Part shown: one piece after another, positions 21,277 through 30,521 of the stretch
How positions within the stretch are numbered: position 1 is the first letter of the stretch
How the letters are laid out: every line of letters starts with the position of its first letter
From: Eubacterium sp. AF22-8LB
GTDB lineage: Bacteria; Bacillota_I; Bacilli_A; Erysipelotrichales; Erysipelotrichaceae
DNA length: 64,000 bases
Reading direction: 5' to 3'
Assembly: GCF_003458715.1 (NCBI RefSeq)
Contig: NZ_QRVI01000007.1
Span: forward strand, 24,234 to 88,233
Notes under the pieces: model-generated
Told to the model about the DNA's origin: nothing
Databases searched by the model: none
Seen by the model: the letters and a program-made list of their open reading frames with translations, nothing else
Made by a program: the position numbers and the translations under genes

Positions 21277-24195
21277 TTATGCTCCTTTCTGTTGGGCAAT
21301 TGCCTCTTTTAAGGAACGCAAACGAATTTTTGCCGCACCCAAATTATCAATTTCATCAATTTTGATCTGTGTATAAAATTTATTTCCATCCTTTAATATA
21401 TCTCGAACTTCATCACTCGTAATCGCATCAATACCACAGCCAAAGCTTACAAGCTGAATCAAGTTCATATCTTTATTTTCAATCACATAGTGTGCTGCCT
21501 GATACAATCTGGCATGATATGTCCATTGATTTAACACATTCACTTTATGTTTTGCTTGTCTAGGAACACTTTCCTCACTGACAACCACAAAACCTAACTG
21601 TGTCAATAATTGATTCATTTGATGGTTAATTAACGGATCTAAATGATATGGACGTCCACAAAGCACTATAATTGGATAATTATTTTCACGTGCGTATTCC
21701 ACTGCTTTTCGATGTTCTTTTACTAATTGTTCATGAAAAGCTTCATACTCATTCATTGCTGCATTTTTCGCAATAATAATATCCTTTTCATTAAAATGAA
21801 TACCCACCTTTTCAAAATGCATACGAATTGCCTTCGCAAAAGTCGCATTGTCATCAAAACTAATAAATGGATATACAATCTTTGTCTTATCAAAATCCAT
21901 ATTAGCTGCGATTACTTCTGGATAGTAGGCAACCAATGGACAATTATAATGATTATCCGATTGATGTTCGTCCACATTATATGTCATGCATGGATAGAAA
22001 ATCACATCCATACCTTTATCAATCAATTGTTGAATATGTCCATGCACCACTTTTGCAGGGAAACATGCCGTATCACTTGGAATGCTTTGTTGTCCTGAAT
22101 GATACATTTCCTTTGTACTTGGTGTTGACCATACAATTTCATAGCCTAAGCTATCAAAGAAACGTGTCCAGAACGGTAATAGATCATAATTATTTAAAAC
22201 TAGAGGCATACCAATCTTTTTATCATGCGAAAATTTCTTCTTTTGCGCATTCAACATATCCGTTTTGATCTTATATAGATCTGGAAGTTCTTCCTTCTTT
22301 GTTTCAACACGATGTACCATCTTATCGCACTTATTTCCCGCAACTAAGCGCGTTCCATCATTGAATGTATTAATGGTCAATGAACAATGGTTGTTGCAGC
22401 CTTGGCAAGCAACAGATTGTGATTTATGCGTAAATTTAACAAGTTGTTCATAATTCAAAATATTACTTCGAGTACGATGTAATTTTTTTGCGTATAAAGC
22501 CGCTCCATAAGCTCCCATTAAAGGGGCAATACTTGGTCGAATGACTTCAAGTCCAAGCTCTTGCTCAAAGCAACGAAGCACTGAATCATTTTGGAAGGTT
22601 CCACCCTGTACAACGATATGCTTTCCAATATCATCTTTATTCTTTGCACGAATCACTTTATACAATGCGTTCTTTACAACAGATTTACAAAGTCCTGCCG
22701 AAATATCTTCAATACTAGCACCATTCTTTTGTGCTTGTTTCACACCTGAATTCATAAATACCGTACAACGCGTTCCTAAATCAACTGGATGTTTTGATTT
22801 CAAGCCAAGTGTTGCAAATTCTTTCGCATCATATCCAAGTGATTTTGCGAATGTTTCAATGAATGAACCACACCCACTTGAACAAGCTTCATTCAACACA
22901 ATATCATCAATGTGTCCTTCACGAATTTTAAAACATTTTATATCTTGTCCACCAATATCTAGAATGTAGTCTACTTCTGGATTAAATGAACGTGCGGCCG
23001 TATAGTGTGCCATCGTTTCAACAATCCCACCATCCAAATGGAAGGCATGACGCATCAATTCTTCTCCATACCCCGTCGCATAGGCTCCATAGATTTTAAT
23101 ATTTGGGTTTGTTTCATAAATCTTTTTTAAGTCTTCCAATACTACATCGAGTGGATTTCCTTTATTTGATGTATACGAATCATATAAAATCGCATCATTT
23201 TCATCGAGTAAAACCAATTTTGTGGTAGTAGAACCAGAATCAATTCCTAAATACGCTTTGCCTGCATAATCCTTTAACTTGGCATACTTTGCATCATGCG
23301 ATTTATGACGCTCAATAAATTTTTGATAATCTTCTTCACTTTCAAATAAAGGCTTTGATTCTGCCAATTTAGCCGGTGCATGCACCAAGTCCTCTAGTAT
23401 TTTATACAACTCATTATATGTATATTCTTTATCTGCACAAAGCGCTGTTCCTAAAGCCACAAAGTTAATTGCCGTTTCAGGACAGTTTACCTGCACATCT
23501 GTCAATTTTAAAGTTTCAACGAATCGGTTTCTTAAGCCACTCATAAAGTAAAGTGGTCCACCTAAAAATAGAATATTTCCTTCGATTTTTCTTCCTTGTG
23601 CAAGCGAAGTAATTGTCTGATCCACAACCGCTTGAAATATACTTGCACATAAATCACATTTATCCACACCTTGATTAATTAATGGTTGAATATCTGTTTT
23701 CGCAAATACACCACATCGTGATGCGATTGGATATAAGCGATGATAGTTTAAGCTAGCTTCGTTCATTTCTTCCAATGACATATTTAATAAGGTTGCCATT
23801 TGATCAATAAAAGCACCTGTCCCTCCAGCACAAGTAGAGTTCATTCTTTGTTCTACACTTCCTTGAAAGAAAAGAATTTTCGCATCTTCTCCGCCAAGCT
23901 CAATAGCACAATCTGTTTCTGGATATAATTTAGAAACGCCTGTTGCACTTGCGAACACTTCTTGAACAAAAGGTAATTCCCCTTGCTCACAAAGTCCTAA
24001 GGCACCAGATCCACTGATTGCGAATTTAAATGGTTCCTTTGTATATTTTTTTAATTCTATTAATTTATCTAAAGCCTTTTGGCGCACTTGCGCCTTGTGC
24101 CTTTCATAACTTTTATAACAGATTTGGTTATTTTCATCTATAACAACCGCTTTGATTGTTGTACTTCCAATGTCGAATCCTATACGATAACCCAT
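21277..24195 (-). CDS. Tandem acyl-CoA dehydratase activase (ATP-dependent reductase) with DUF2229 domain
   Basis: About 972 residues. Two BadF/HgdC-type ASKHA ATPase domains lie in tandem. The first has GYRIGFDIGSTTIKAVV, cluster Cys in STCAGGTGAF (~122) and RCGVFAKTD (~161). The second has AYLGIDSGSTTTKLVLLD, EACSSGCGSFIET (~440) and TRCTVFMNSG (~475). A Cys motif ACQGCNNHC...NKCDK (~600-625) leads into a DUF2229-like domain (~655-870) with SIPSDTACFPAKVVHGHI. These proteins use ATP hydrolysis to push electrons from a [4Fe-4S] cluster onto a partner enzyme. Start chosen at MGYRIG, with GGAGG 5 nt upstream. In clostridia the partner is often fused; here it is the next gene. Confidence 0.88.
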   Translation of the reverse strand: MGYRIGFDIGSTTIKAVVIDENNQICYKSYERHKAQVRQKALDKLIELKKYTKEPFKFAISGSGALGLCEQGELPFVQEVFASATGVSKLYPETDCAIELGGEDAKILFFQGSVEQRMNSTCAGGTGAFIDQMATLLNMSLEEMNEASLNYHRLYPIASRCGVFAKTDIQPLINQGVDKCDLCASIFQAVVDQTITSLAQGRKIEGNILFLGGPLYFMSGLRNRFVETLKLTDVQVNCPETAINFVALGTALCADKEYTYNELYKILEDLVHAPAKLAESKPLFESEEDYQKFIERHKSHDAKYAKLKDYAGKAYLGIDSGSTTTKLVLLDENDAILYDSYTSNKGNPLDVVLEDLKKIYETNPNIKIYGAYATGYGEELMRHAFHLDGGIVETMAHYTAARSFNPEVDYILDIGGQDIKCFKIREGHIDDIVLNEACSSGCGSFIETFAKSLGYDAKEFATLGLKSKHPVDLGTRCTVFMNSGVKQAQKNGASIEDISAGLCKSVVKNALYKVIRAKNKDDIGKHIVVQGGTFQNDSVLRCFEQELGLEVIRPSIAPLMGAYGAALYAKKLHRTRSNILNYEQLVKFTHKSQSVACQGCNNHCSLTINTFNDGTRLVAGNKCDKMVHRVETKKEELPDLYKIKTDMLNAQKKKFSHDKKIGMPLVLNNYDLLPFWTRFFDSLGYEIVWSTPSTKEMYHSGQQSIPSDTACFPAKVVHGHIQQLIDKGMDVIFYPCMTYNVDEHQSDNHYNCPLVAYYPEVIAANMDFDKTKIVYPFISFDDNATFAKAIRMHFEKVGIHFNEKDIIIAKNAAMNEYEAFHEQLVKEHRKAVEYARENNYPIIVLCGRPYHLDPLINHQMNQLLTQLGFVVVSEESVPRQAKHKVNVLNQWTYHARLYQAAHYVIENKDMNLIQLVSFGCGIDAITSDEVRDILKDGNKFYTQIKIDEIDNLGAAKIRLRSLKEAIAQQKGA

Positions 24196-24348
24196 AATCT
24201 CCTCCATTTTCTTTTTTTATCAGTATTATTATACTCATTTTTCAATTATTTTCATGTATTCAAATGAAAATAACGACAACTTATAAAATATGTTCACTTT
24301 GTTGTAGATTATTCGTCCTAAAACATATATCATTAAATTAACAAATAG

Positions 24349-24379
24349 TTAACAAGTTCAATACACAGGATTGTTATAA
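24349..24379 (+). promoter_or_regulatory. Extended -10 promoter of the MFS gene
   Basis: TGTTATAAT (extended -10; TATAAT at 24374-24379) with a weak TTAACA 19 nt upstream, 26 nt before the ATG. The region between this promoter and the divergent activase gene (24196-24348) shows nothing else recognisable. Confidence 0.5.
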
Positions 24380-24405
24380 TTATTTTTGGAAAGTTGGTAA
24401 ATCAA

Positions 24406-25641
24406 ATGAAAAACAAATTAACAAAACTTGAATTCAAGTGGATTTGTTACGACATGGGAAACTCTGCCTTTATTTTATTAGTCGCAACAATTCTTCCTAT
24501 TTATTTTAATTATCTTTCAAGCTCACAAGGTGTAGCTGAACACAACTACTTAAGTTATTGGAGCTATGCAGCCAGTCTTTCAACATTGATTGTTGCACTT
24601 GCTGGTCCAATCCTAGGAACATTAGCTGATTATAAAGATCACAAGAAAAAAATCTTCTTAACAACCGCAATGCTTGGAGCATTAGCCCTTGCATGCTTCT
24701 GGATTCCTAGTTCTTGGTTTGCGTTTCTAGTACTATTTATAGCTGCAAAGGTTGCTTACTCATTATCTTTGATAGTATACGATTCAATGTTAACGGACAT
24801 CACTACAGAAAATAGAATGGATGCTGTGAGTTCCAAAGGATATGCTTGGGGATATATTGGTAGTGTTGTTCCATTTATTATTAGTTTAGTCTTTGTATTA
24901 ATGTATGACAAAATGGGCATGACATTAAAGACAGCTATGATGATTGCCTTTATTTTAAATGCTGTGTGGTGGATTGCCTTTACACTTCCTTTAGTAAAAA
25001 GCTACAAACAAAAATACTATATTGAACCAGAAGCACATCCGGCTTTGGATACTTTTACTCGTTTAAAAGACACTTTAATGAAGGCAAAGGAACAAAAGAA
25101 AGTCTTCTTATTCCTACTAGCATTCTTCTTCTATATTGATGGTGTTTATACCATCATTGATATGGCTACCGCATATGGTACAAGTTTAGGATTAAATACA
25201 ACTGGACTTCTATTAGCCTTATTGTTGACACAAATTGTTGCCTTCCCTGCAAGTTTAACATTTGCGGTATTATCGAAAACAAAAAACACAGCTTCATTAA
25301 TTAAAGTCGCAATCATCGCATACTTCTTAATTGCCTTATTTGCCGTACAATTGGATAAGCAATGGGAATTCTGGGTATTAGCAGTTGCGGTTGGATGTTT
25401 CCAAGGTGGTATTCAAGCTTTATCTAGATCATACTTCGCAAAAATCATTCCAGAAAATGCCAGCGGTGAATACTTCGGACTATTCGATATCTGTGGTAAA
25501 GGCGCTAGCTTTTTAGGAACTATGCTGATTGGTGTTGTAACACAAATTACAGGTAAACAAAACTTAGGTGTTGCCGCTCTCTCTATCATGTTTGTGGTTG
25601 GATATTTCATTTTCAATAAAGTCTCTAAAATGGACGACTAA
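24406..25641 (+). CDS. MFS transporter, UMF1/Atg22-like
   Basis: 411 residues with 11-12 hydrophobic helices. N-terminal WICYDMGNSAFILLVATILPIYF and the later stretch FQGGIQALSRSYFAKIIPE are typical of the UMF1/Atg22-like MFS branch. Start at the ATG 24406 rather than an upstream TTG. Monocistronic, bounded by its own promoter and terminator. Related proteins are thought to export amino acids or other small solutes; the substrate cannot be read from sequence. Confidence 0.88.
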   Translation: MKNKLTKLEFKWICYDMGNSAFILLVATILPIYFNYLSSSQGVAEHNYLSYWSYAASLSTLIVALAGPILGTLADYKDHKKKIFLTTAMLGALALACFWIPSSWFAFLVLFIAAKVAYSLSLIVYDSMLTDITTENRMDAVSSKGYAWGYIGSVVPFIISLVFVLMYDKMGMTLKTAMMIAFILNAVWWIAFTLPLVKSYKQKYYIEPEAHPALDTFTRLKDTLMKAKEQKKVFLFLLAFFFYIDGVYTIIDMATAYGTSLGLNTTGLLLALLLTQIVAFPASLTFAVLSKTKNTASLIKVAIIAYFLIALFAVQLDKQWEFWVLAVAVGCFQGGIQALSRSYFAKIIPENASGEYFGLFDICGKGASFLGTMLIGVVTQITGKQNLGVAALSIMFVVGYFIFNKVSKMDD

Positions 25642-25650
25642 AAAAATGGA

Positions 25651-25680
25651 CTGTACTTCAAAAGTACAGCCTTTTCTTTT
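25651..25680. terminator. Bidirectional terminator between MFS and XRE genes
   Basis: CTGTACTT / AAGTACAG (8 bp, 3-nt loop). On the plus strand it is followed by CCTTTTCTTTT, on the minus strand by a short spacer and seven U. It serves both convergent genes. Confidence 0.85.
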
Positions 25681-26635
25681 AATCCACTTTCATTACCATT
25701 TTTACAATTCCATACATTGCAGCATATAAGACGGCAGCAACCGGCCAGATTATATAGGTTAAATCCCATTGCTTAGTCCATAAGCTCCAACCAAGATAAA
25801 CAGCTGTTACAAGACACCAATATGCACCTGTGAATGTTTCAGTTTTCTTCTTTGCGAGCTTTTCTTTTTTCGTATAATCACCTTCTTGCAGCAATGTATC
25901 ATAGCTACTTTTTATCGTAGAAACACGAATTAGAATATTCACGCCAATGGAAACCAAAATTAGTAATACAGCTAAACATAATGTACACACATAATCAGAT
26001 GCTTCCATGCAACCTGCAATGATCAACGGAATTACCGATAGGATACATAGAACAACACCGCATGCTAGACAGAAAGAATAATGTTCTTGATAGTTTTGAT
26101 TCTTTTCTTTGACAAATCCTGTTACACCATATTCTGTTTCAAAGGGTTCTTGTTCCAAATATTGCAAAGGACTCAATTTAATTCCTGTTTTAATGAAGAT
26201 AAATACTGCAAGTGCAACCATACCTAATAATGTGGTACACGCAATACCAATAGTTAAGCCATTATTGAAAGTTGAAACTAAGAACAAAGGAATTGGACTT
26301 AGGATACATAATGTTGTCGCATTCGCAAGCATAGGTGCTGCTTTTTTCTTTTCATCCATATATGCATTTGCTTCTTCCATACTCACACGATGTAATTCAC
26401 AATCTGTATCGCATATTGTCTCTGTATTTTCTTTTTCGATTTCATCTTTTAACAAGTAATCTGTACTCACTCCAAATAAGTCAGCCAACTGAATGATCTT
26501 TTTTAAATCTGGAATAGCTCCTGCACTTTCCCACTTTGAAACGGATTGTCTAGATACACCTAGTTTTTGTGCAAGATCTTCTTGTGTCCACCCATTCTTC
26601 TTTCTTTCTTCAATTATTTTATCGGCTAGAATCAT
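25679..26635 (-). CDS. XRE-family regulator with C-terminal membrane domain
   Basis: 318 residues. Residues ~5-57 are a helix-turn-helix of the Cro/C1 type (WTQEDLAQKLGVSRQSVSKW), followed by a linker and about six hydrophobic helices (~98-118, 122-147, 187-207, 215-235, 272-290, 295-315). Membrane-tethered XRE proteins of this kind are common in Firmicutes and often act on nearby genes. Good ribosome binding site AAGGAGG. Targets are unknown; the neighbouring MFS gene and kinase are candidates only by position. Confidence 0.88.
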   Translation of the reverse strand: MILADKIIEERKKNGWTQEDLAQKLGVSRQSVSKWESAGAIPDLKKIIQLADLFGVSTDYLLKDEIEKENTETICDTDCELHRVSMEEANAYMDEKKKAAPMLANATTLCILSPIPLFLVSTFNNGLTIGIACTTLLGMVALAVFIFIKTGIKLSPLQYLEQEPFETEYGVTGFVKEKNQNYQEHYSFCLACGVVLCILSVIPLIIAGCMEASDYVCTLCLAVLLILVSIGVNILIRVSTIKSSYDTLLQEGDYTKKEKLAKKKTETFTGAYWCLVTAVYLGWSLWTKQWDLTYIIWPVAAVLYAAMYGIVKMVMKVD

Positions 26636-26730
26636 AGTTCTTCCTCCTTAGCCAAAGTCTACTAAAATTTGCGGTTGCATTCCACCAACCTGGCTTGTCA
26701 ATTTATCAATTATCAGTTGCATAGTACTAG

Positions 26731-26757
26731 AAAAGACTTGAATTCAAATCAAGTCTT
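26731..26757 (-). terminator. Terminator after the hybrid kinase gene
   Basis: AAGACTTGA / TCAAGTCTT (9 bp, 7-nt loop) followed on the minus strand by TTCTAG. The U-tract is short, so efficiency is uncertain. Confidence 0.6.
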
Positions 26758-26760
26758 TAT

Positions 26761-29700
26761 CTATGCCACATATTTTCTTAATACATGATTAAGTTTTTGT
26801 TCATCAATTGGTTTTGAGATTGAATCATTCATAATCGTTTGATCAATTGTATATTCTGATTGTGCACTCATTGCGACAATTGGAATGGATGGATTGATTT
26901 TTCGAATGCATTTAGCCGCTTCATCCCCATTCATTTTTGGCATCATAATATCCATCAAAATCAAAGAATACTTATTTGGTTCTTCCTTAACTTTTTCTAC
27001 AGCATCTATACCATTCCATGCCTTATCTACATTGGCATGTACGGCATTCAAATAAAACTCAGCCACTTCCATATTGATTTCATTATCTTCTACTAAAAGA
27101 ATTCTTTTATCCTTTAAATCCAATTTTGAAGTATCTTGTTTTTCTTTTTTAGAATTATCCAATTGGTAAGTAAGAACGACCTTAATTTGTGTACCTACTC
27201 CAACTTCACTTTTTACTTCAATACTTCCACCAAGCTTATCCACTAAGCCCTTCACAATCGACATACCTAAGCCAGTGCCTTCATACCTAGTTCTAGCATC
27301 TTGTTTAGCTTGTGAAAAAGGCGTAAACAAATGATTTTCAATATAATCTTCACTCATACCAATTCCTGTGTCTTTGATTTCAAACTCAAATGTAGCTTGT
27401 GAATTATCACTAGACACTTCTCGAACAAATGCATCAATCGTACCATTCGGTTTGTTGTACTTTATCGCATTCGTTAATAGATTTACAAGAATTCGTCTTA
27501 GTTGCAGTGCATCTCCAATTAAATGTGTATGCATTATATTATTCATATGCTTGTGATATGTAATATTTTGAAGCGATACTTGGGCATCAATCAAACTATT
27601 CATTTCTTCAACCAAATGATTTAGATCAAATGGCTCATTCACAATTTCCATATGGTTTGATTCTAATTTCGACATATTTAAAACATCTTCTACCAATTCA
27701 TTTAAGTGTTTCGTCAAAATCTCCATCTTATTTAAAGAATCATCCAATTTATCCATATCACCCCAGTTTTTGCGAATAATTTGCATCATTCCTAAGATAC
27801 CATTGATTGGTGTACGAATATCATGGCTCATGCGATTCATAAAATCTGTTTTAGCTTTACTTTCTAAATCTGCTTTTTGATATGCCAATTGAAGTTGTTT
27901 CTTTTCTCTATCATCCTTTTCGTGGAATGCAGATGTATTTCTAAATAGTATAATTGCTCGAACAATCATACGTTCATTTTGTATGTCCACATCATAAATT
28001 ACATCTTCACTCATCAATATCATTTCTTGAACCCAGATTACACGATCATCTGGCATTTGAATTTGATATTCAACCGTAACATGTTTATCCCCAGCCTTAT
28101 AGCGATCCAATAAGCTTTGACACGATTCTACGATTCCAAAACTTCCCAAACAATCTTTTAACACTTTATATTTCCATTGTTTAAAATATGCTTCATATGC
28201 ACAAGGCAACACTGGTTTTCTATCCTCTGCCATATATTTATCATAAATACCATCTATCTGATTCTGTGTTAAGTTTACAGAAAAGATAGATTGTGCCATA
28301 TTCATTAAAGCTTCAATATAGTTCGCATTTTCTAAGATAGATTGTTTCAATTGATCATAATAACGCATCAATTGTTTCTTTTCATCCATTTCTATTGTGT
28401 CATAATATATTTTGAAGCCTAGCACAAAATGATGAAGATTATTTTTTTCATCACCATCTAAATAGACTGCTATGATTTTCCCTTTTACTTGCGTATCTTT
28501 AATTTGATGACAATACGGAATCTCTAATACTGGATTTTCTTTTGTAAGTTTCTGATTTAAATAATCCAGTTGTAGCACATGACGATACTCTTTTTTCTGA
28601 TTCTCTTCAAACAACTCATTTAAAACTTGTTCGATTGCACCTGAATAACTGCCATCCTCTGCTAAGAAAAAGGAATAGCTGGCACGCAAAGTAAAATACG
28701 CATCTGTTTGAGCATCACAATAGATACAATCTGAAAAATGATACCCTTTATCTTTTAATTGTTGTATAACACACAGAATCAAATTCCGTTTCTCTGTAGC
28801 CTCTTTGATTTTTGCCTGGTTTTTATCAATATACATATTTTTATCCGCCTGACAAAATAATTCACGCATTGTAAATCCTGAAAAATCATTTGAATATGCA
28901 TAACCTGCTGCAAAGCTTAATGGTATTTCCGAACCGTTTTCACATACTCTTTTAACACTTTCTAGATTCCTTGTTACATCTTCTTTCGTCACATCTTTGA
29001 AGAAGGCAATAAATTCATCTCCGCCATAACGACCCACAAATTGATTCACATCAACACCTTTACGTAAGCATTTCGCAAAAGAGTTAATATATAGATCTCC
29101 TCGTTCGTGTCCTTGTTGGTTGTTGATGATTCTTAGATTATTTAAATCAAATACGCAAATTGCTGTATATGGTTCAACTTCTAAAGTTAAAATCTCTTCA
29201 CATTTATTTTTATTTGGCAAACCTGTTGCCTCATCTAAATACACCTTATTCTTGAGCTCACGATTGATTTTCGCATAACGCAAAGCCTTAAGTAGTTCAT
29301 ACAAAATCATAAAAACGAGAATCACAATATCAATAACTGTCAGCACTTCAAATTGTTTCAGCCTTGTCGCAATTCTTTGCGCATAAGACTCTGCAAGACC
29401 TGTAGCCACATCACATAAGTTAAAAAATATTTCACTCTTTTGAATAATATTCGTATTCGCATAGCCAACTTGACGAACAAGATAGATTTCCTGCTTTAAA
29501 GAATCATAATATGTATCCAATTCTTTCATCTTCATTTGAAATGCCTTGTCATCTAGTGAAACCAAATTTAATTCATCACTTCCAAAACGAAGACCTTTAA
29601 TATATTCATCCACATCGGCAATCATTTCCTCCTGTGGCATGCCTGCATCTTCTAGCTTAATAATTCGTTGTGTCTTTCCACGTACTAAACCTGCATAATT

Positions 29701-29835
29701 GACAACACGAGCCGTTCCTTGAATGCGTGATACCATTAATATGATGATTAAAATAAGCACTATTAAAAGACTGGTTAAAACAGTCATTGTAAAGCGTACT
29801 ATTTTTGAAATATGTTTCCTTCGTTTAGCTATCAT
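26761..29835 (-). CDS. Membrane hybrid histidine kinase with internal GGDEF domain
   Basis: 1024 residues. Order: membrane helix (~15-36), extracytoplasmic sensor (~37-160), second helix (~165-185), GGDEF domain with intact RYGGDEFIAFF (~270), a middle region with a PAS-like segment (~560-640), HisKA with MSHDIRTPINGILGMM (His ~669), HATPase (IKDTGIGMSEDYI; YEGTGLGMSIVKGLVDKLGG), and a C-terminal receiver with Asp ~961 in LILMDIMMPKMNG and the SISKPID Lys. It could both make c-di-GMP and run an internal phosphorelay. No Hpt protein or separate response regulator is adjacent. AAGGAAGTG precedes the ATG. Confidence 0.92.
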   Translation of the reverse strand: MIAKRRKHISKIVRFTMTVLTSLLIVLILIIILMVSRIQGTARVVNYAGLVRGKTQRIIKLEDAGMPQEEMIADVDEYIKGLRFGSDELNLVSLDDKAFQMKMKELDTYYDSLKQEIYLVRQVGYANTNIIQKSEIFFNLCDVATGLAESYAQRIATRLKQFEVLTVIDIVILVFMILYELLKALRYAKINRELKNKVYLDEATGLPNKNKCEEILTLEVEPYTAICVFDLNNLRIINNQQGHERGDLYINSFAKCLRKGVDVNQFVGRYGGDEFIAFFKDVTKEDVTRNLESVKRVCENGSEIPLSFAAGYAYSNDFSGFTMRELFCQADKNMYIDKNQAKIKEATEKRNLILCVIQQLKDKGYHFSDCIYCDAQTDAYFTLRASYSFFLAEDGSYSGAIEQVLNELFEENQKKEYRHVLQLDYLNQKLTKENPVLEIPYCHQIKDTQVKGKIIAVYLDGDEKNNLHHFVLGFKIYYDTIEMDEKKQLMRYYDQLKQSILENANYIEALMNMAQSIFSVNLTQNQIDGIYDKYMAEDRKPVLPCAYEAYFKQWKYKVLKDCLGSFGIVESCQSLLDRYKAGDKHVTVEYQIQMPDDRVIWVQEMILMSEDVIYDVDIQNERMIVRAIILFRNTSAFHEKDDREKKQLQLAYQKADLESKAKTDFMNRMSHDIRTPINGILGMMQIIRKNWGDMDKLDDSLNKMEILTKHLNELVEDVLNMSKLESNHMEIVNEPFDLNHLVEEMNSLIDAQVSLQNITYHKHMNNIMHTHLIGDALQLRRILVNLLTNAIKYNKPNGTIDAFVREVSSDNSQATFEFEIKDTGIGMSEDYIENHLFTPFSQAKQDARTRYEGTGLGMSIVKGLVDKLGGSIEVKSEVGVGTQIKVVLTYQLDNSKKEKQDTSKLDLKDKRILLVEDNEINMEVAEFYLNAVHANVDKAWNGIDAVEKVKEEPNKYSLILMDIMMPKMNGDEAAKCIRKINPSIPIVAMSAQSEYTIDQTIMNDSISKPIDEQKLNHVLRKYVA

Positions 29836-29910
29836 ACAACACTTCCTTATATTTATTGTATTAAGAAAAAGAAATTATCACAAGAAAGATAAGAAAAAAG
29901 GATAAACAAA

Positions 29911-30135
29911 TTAAGATTTATTCATCCTTCGATTGATCCATATTACAATCCTTATACCTATGCCAACACACAATAAAGCTAATCCTATCAGCATTAAAGT
30001 AGTACCATCATGCATTAATCCATCATCACCTACGTATGCGTTTATTCTTTCCTTTAGCAGCAAAAACACAATTCCTGCAATCAAAAAAAGATTCGCAATA
30101 AACGTTGGTGTAAATACACGTTCCTTTTGATTCAT
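29911..30135 (-). CDS. Small two-helix membrane protein, unknown function
   Basis: 74 residues with two hydrophobic helices (~12-26 and ~46-68) separated by a polar segment (GDDGLMHDGTT) and ending in a basic tail NRRMNKS. Good ribosome binding site AGGGG. It lies 75 nt upstream of the hybrid kinase on the same strand and may be co-transcribed. I do not recognise the family. Confidence 0.7.
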   Translation of the reverse strand: MNQKERVFTPTFIANLFLIAGIVFLLLKERINAYVGDDGLMHDGTTLMLIGLALLCVGIGIRIVIWINRRMNKS

Positions 30136-30203
30136 AATAACATCCCCTTATTATTACCGATGTATTATATCATTTCATTCCTTTATTAAACCTTAAATTT
30201 CTC

Positions 30204-30232
30204 TTAACTTTCTAAGCATTTGATTGTACAAT
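30204..30232 (+). promoter_or_regulatory. Promoter of the small zinc-ribbon gene
   Basis: TTAACT (30204-30209), 17-nt spacer, TACAAT (30227-30232), 30 nt upstream of the ATG. The intergenic region 30136-30262 holds nothing else recognisable. Confidence 0.5.
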
Positions 30233-30262
30233 AGATAAGAATAAAAAGAAGGAAGGATTCTT

Positions 30263-30487
30263 ATGCAAAATATTGATGAATTAGTTGATCTACATGAATG
30301 CCCTCTATGTGAAGGTGGTTCGATTTTAGAAGAAGAAGGAAACGGATTCTATGCACAATGTATGGATTGTGGCTGCTATACAGTTCATGTTGATTATAAA
30401 AACGAAGAAGACCGTTTAGAAGCTGCTAAAAGAGCTGCTGAATTATTTAATACAGGTAAAGTATTAAAATCAAATCCTGGTGAATAA
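30263..30487 (+). CDS. Small zinc-ribbon protein, Lar-like
   Basis: 74 residues. Two Cys pairs (CPLC near residue 13; CMDCGC near 33) form a probable zinc ribbon. A helical region follows (EDRLEAAKRAAELFNTGK). The layout recalls Lar-family restriction-alleviation-type zinc ribbons, in which a CPFC..C..C ribbon precedes an A..AWN helix, but the similarity is weak and no phage or restriction gene is near. Own promoter, ribosome binding site AAGGAAGG and terminator. Confidence 0.75.
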   Translation: MQNIDELVDLHECPLCEGGSILEEEGNGFYAQCMDCGCYTVHVDYKNEEDRLEAAKRAAELFNTGKVLKSNPGE

Positions 30488-30492
30488 GAAAA

Positions 30493-30521
30493 TGAGTGGA
30501 AAAAGTCCACTCAATTTTTTA
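30493..30521. terminator. Bidirectional terminator, zinc-ribbon gene / MATE gene
   Basis: TGAGTGGA / TCCACTCA (8 bp, 5-nt loop), followed on the plus strand by AATTTTTTATTT and on the minus strand by TTTTCTTATT. Serves two convergent genes; the MATE stop lies at its edge. Confidence 0.85.
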
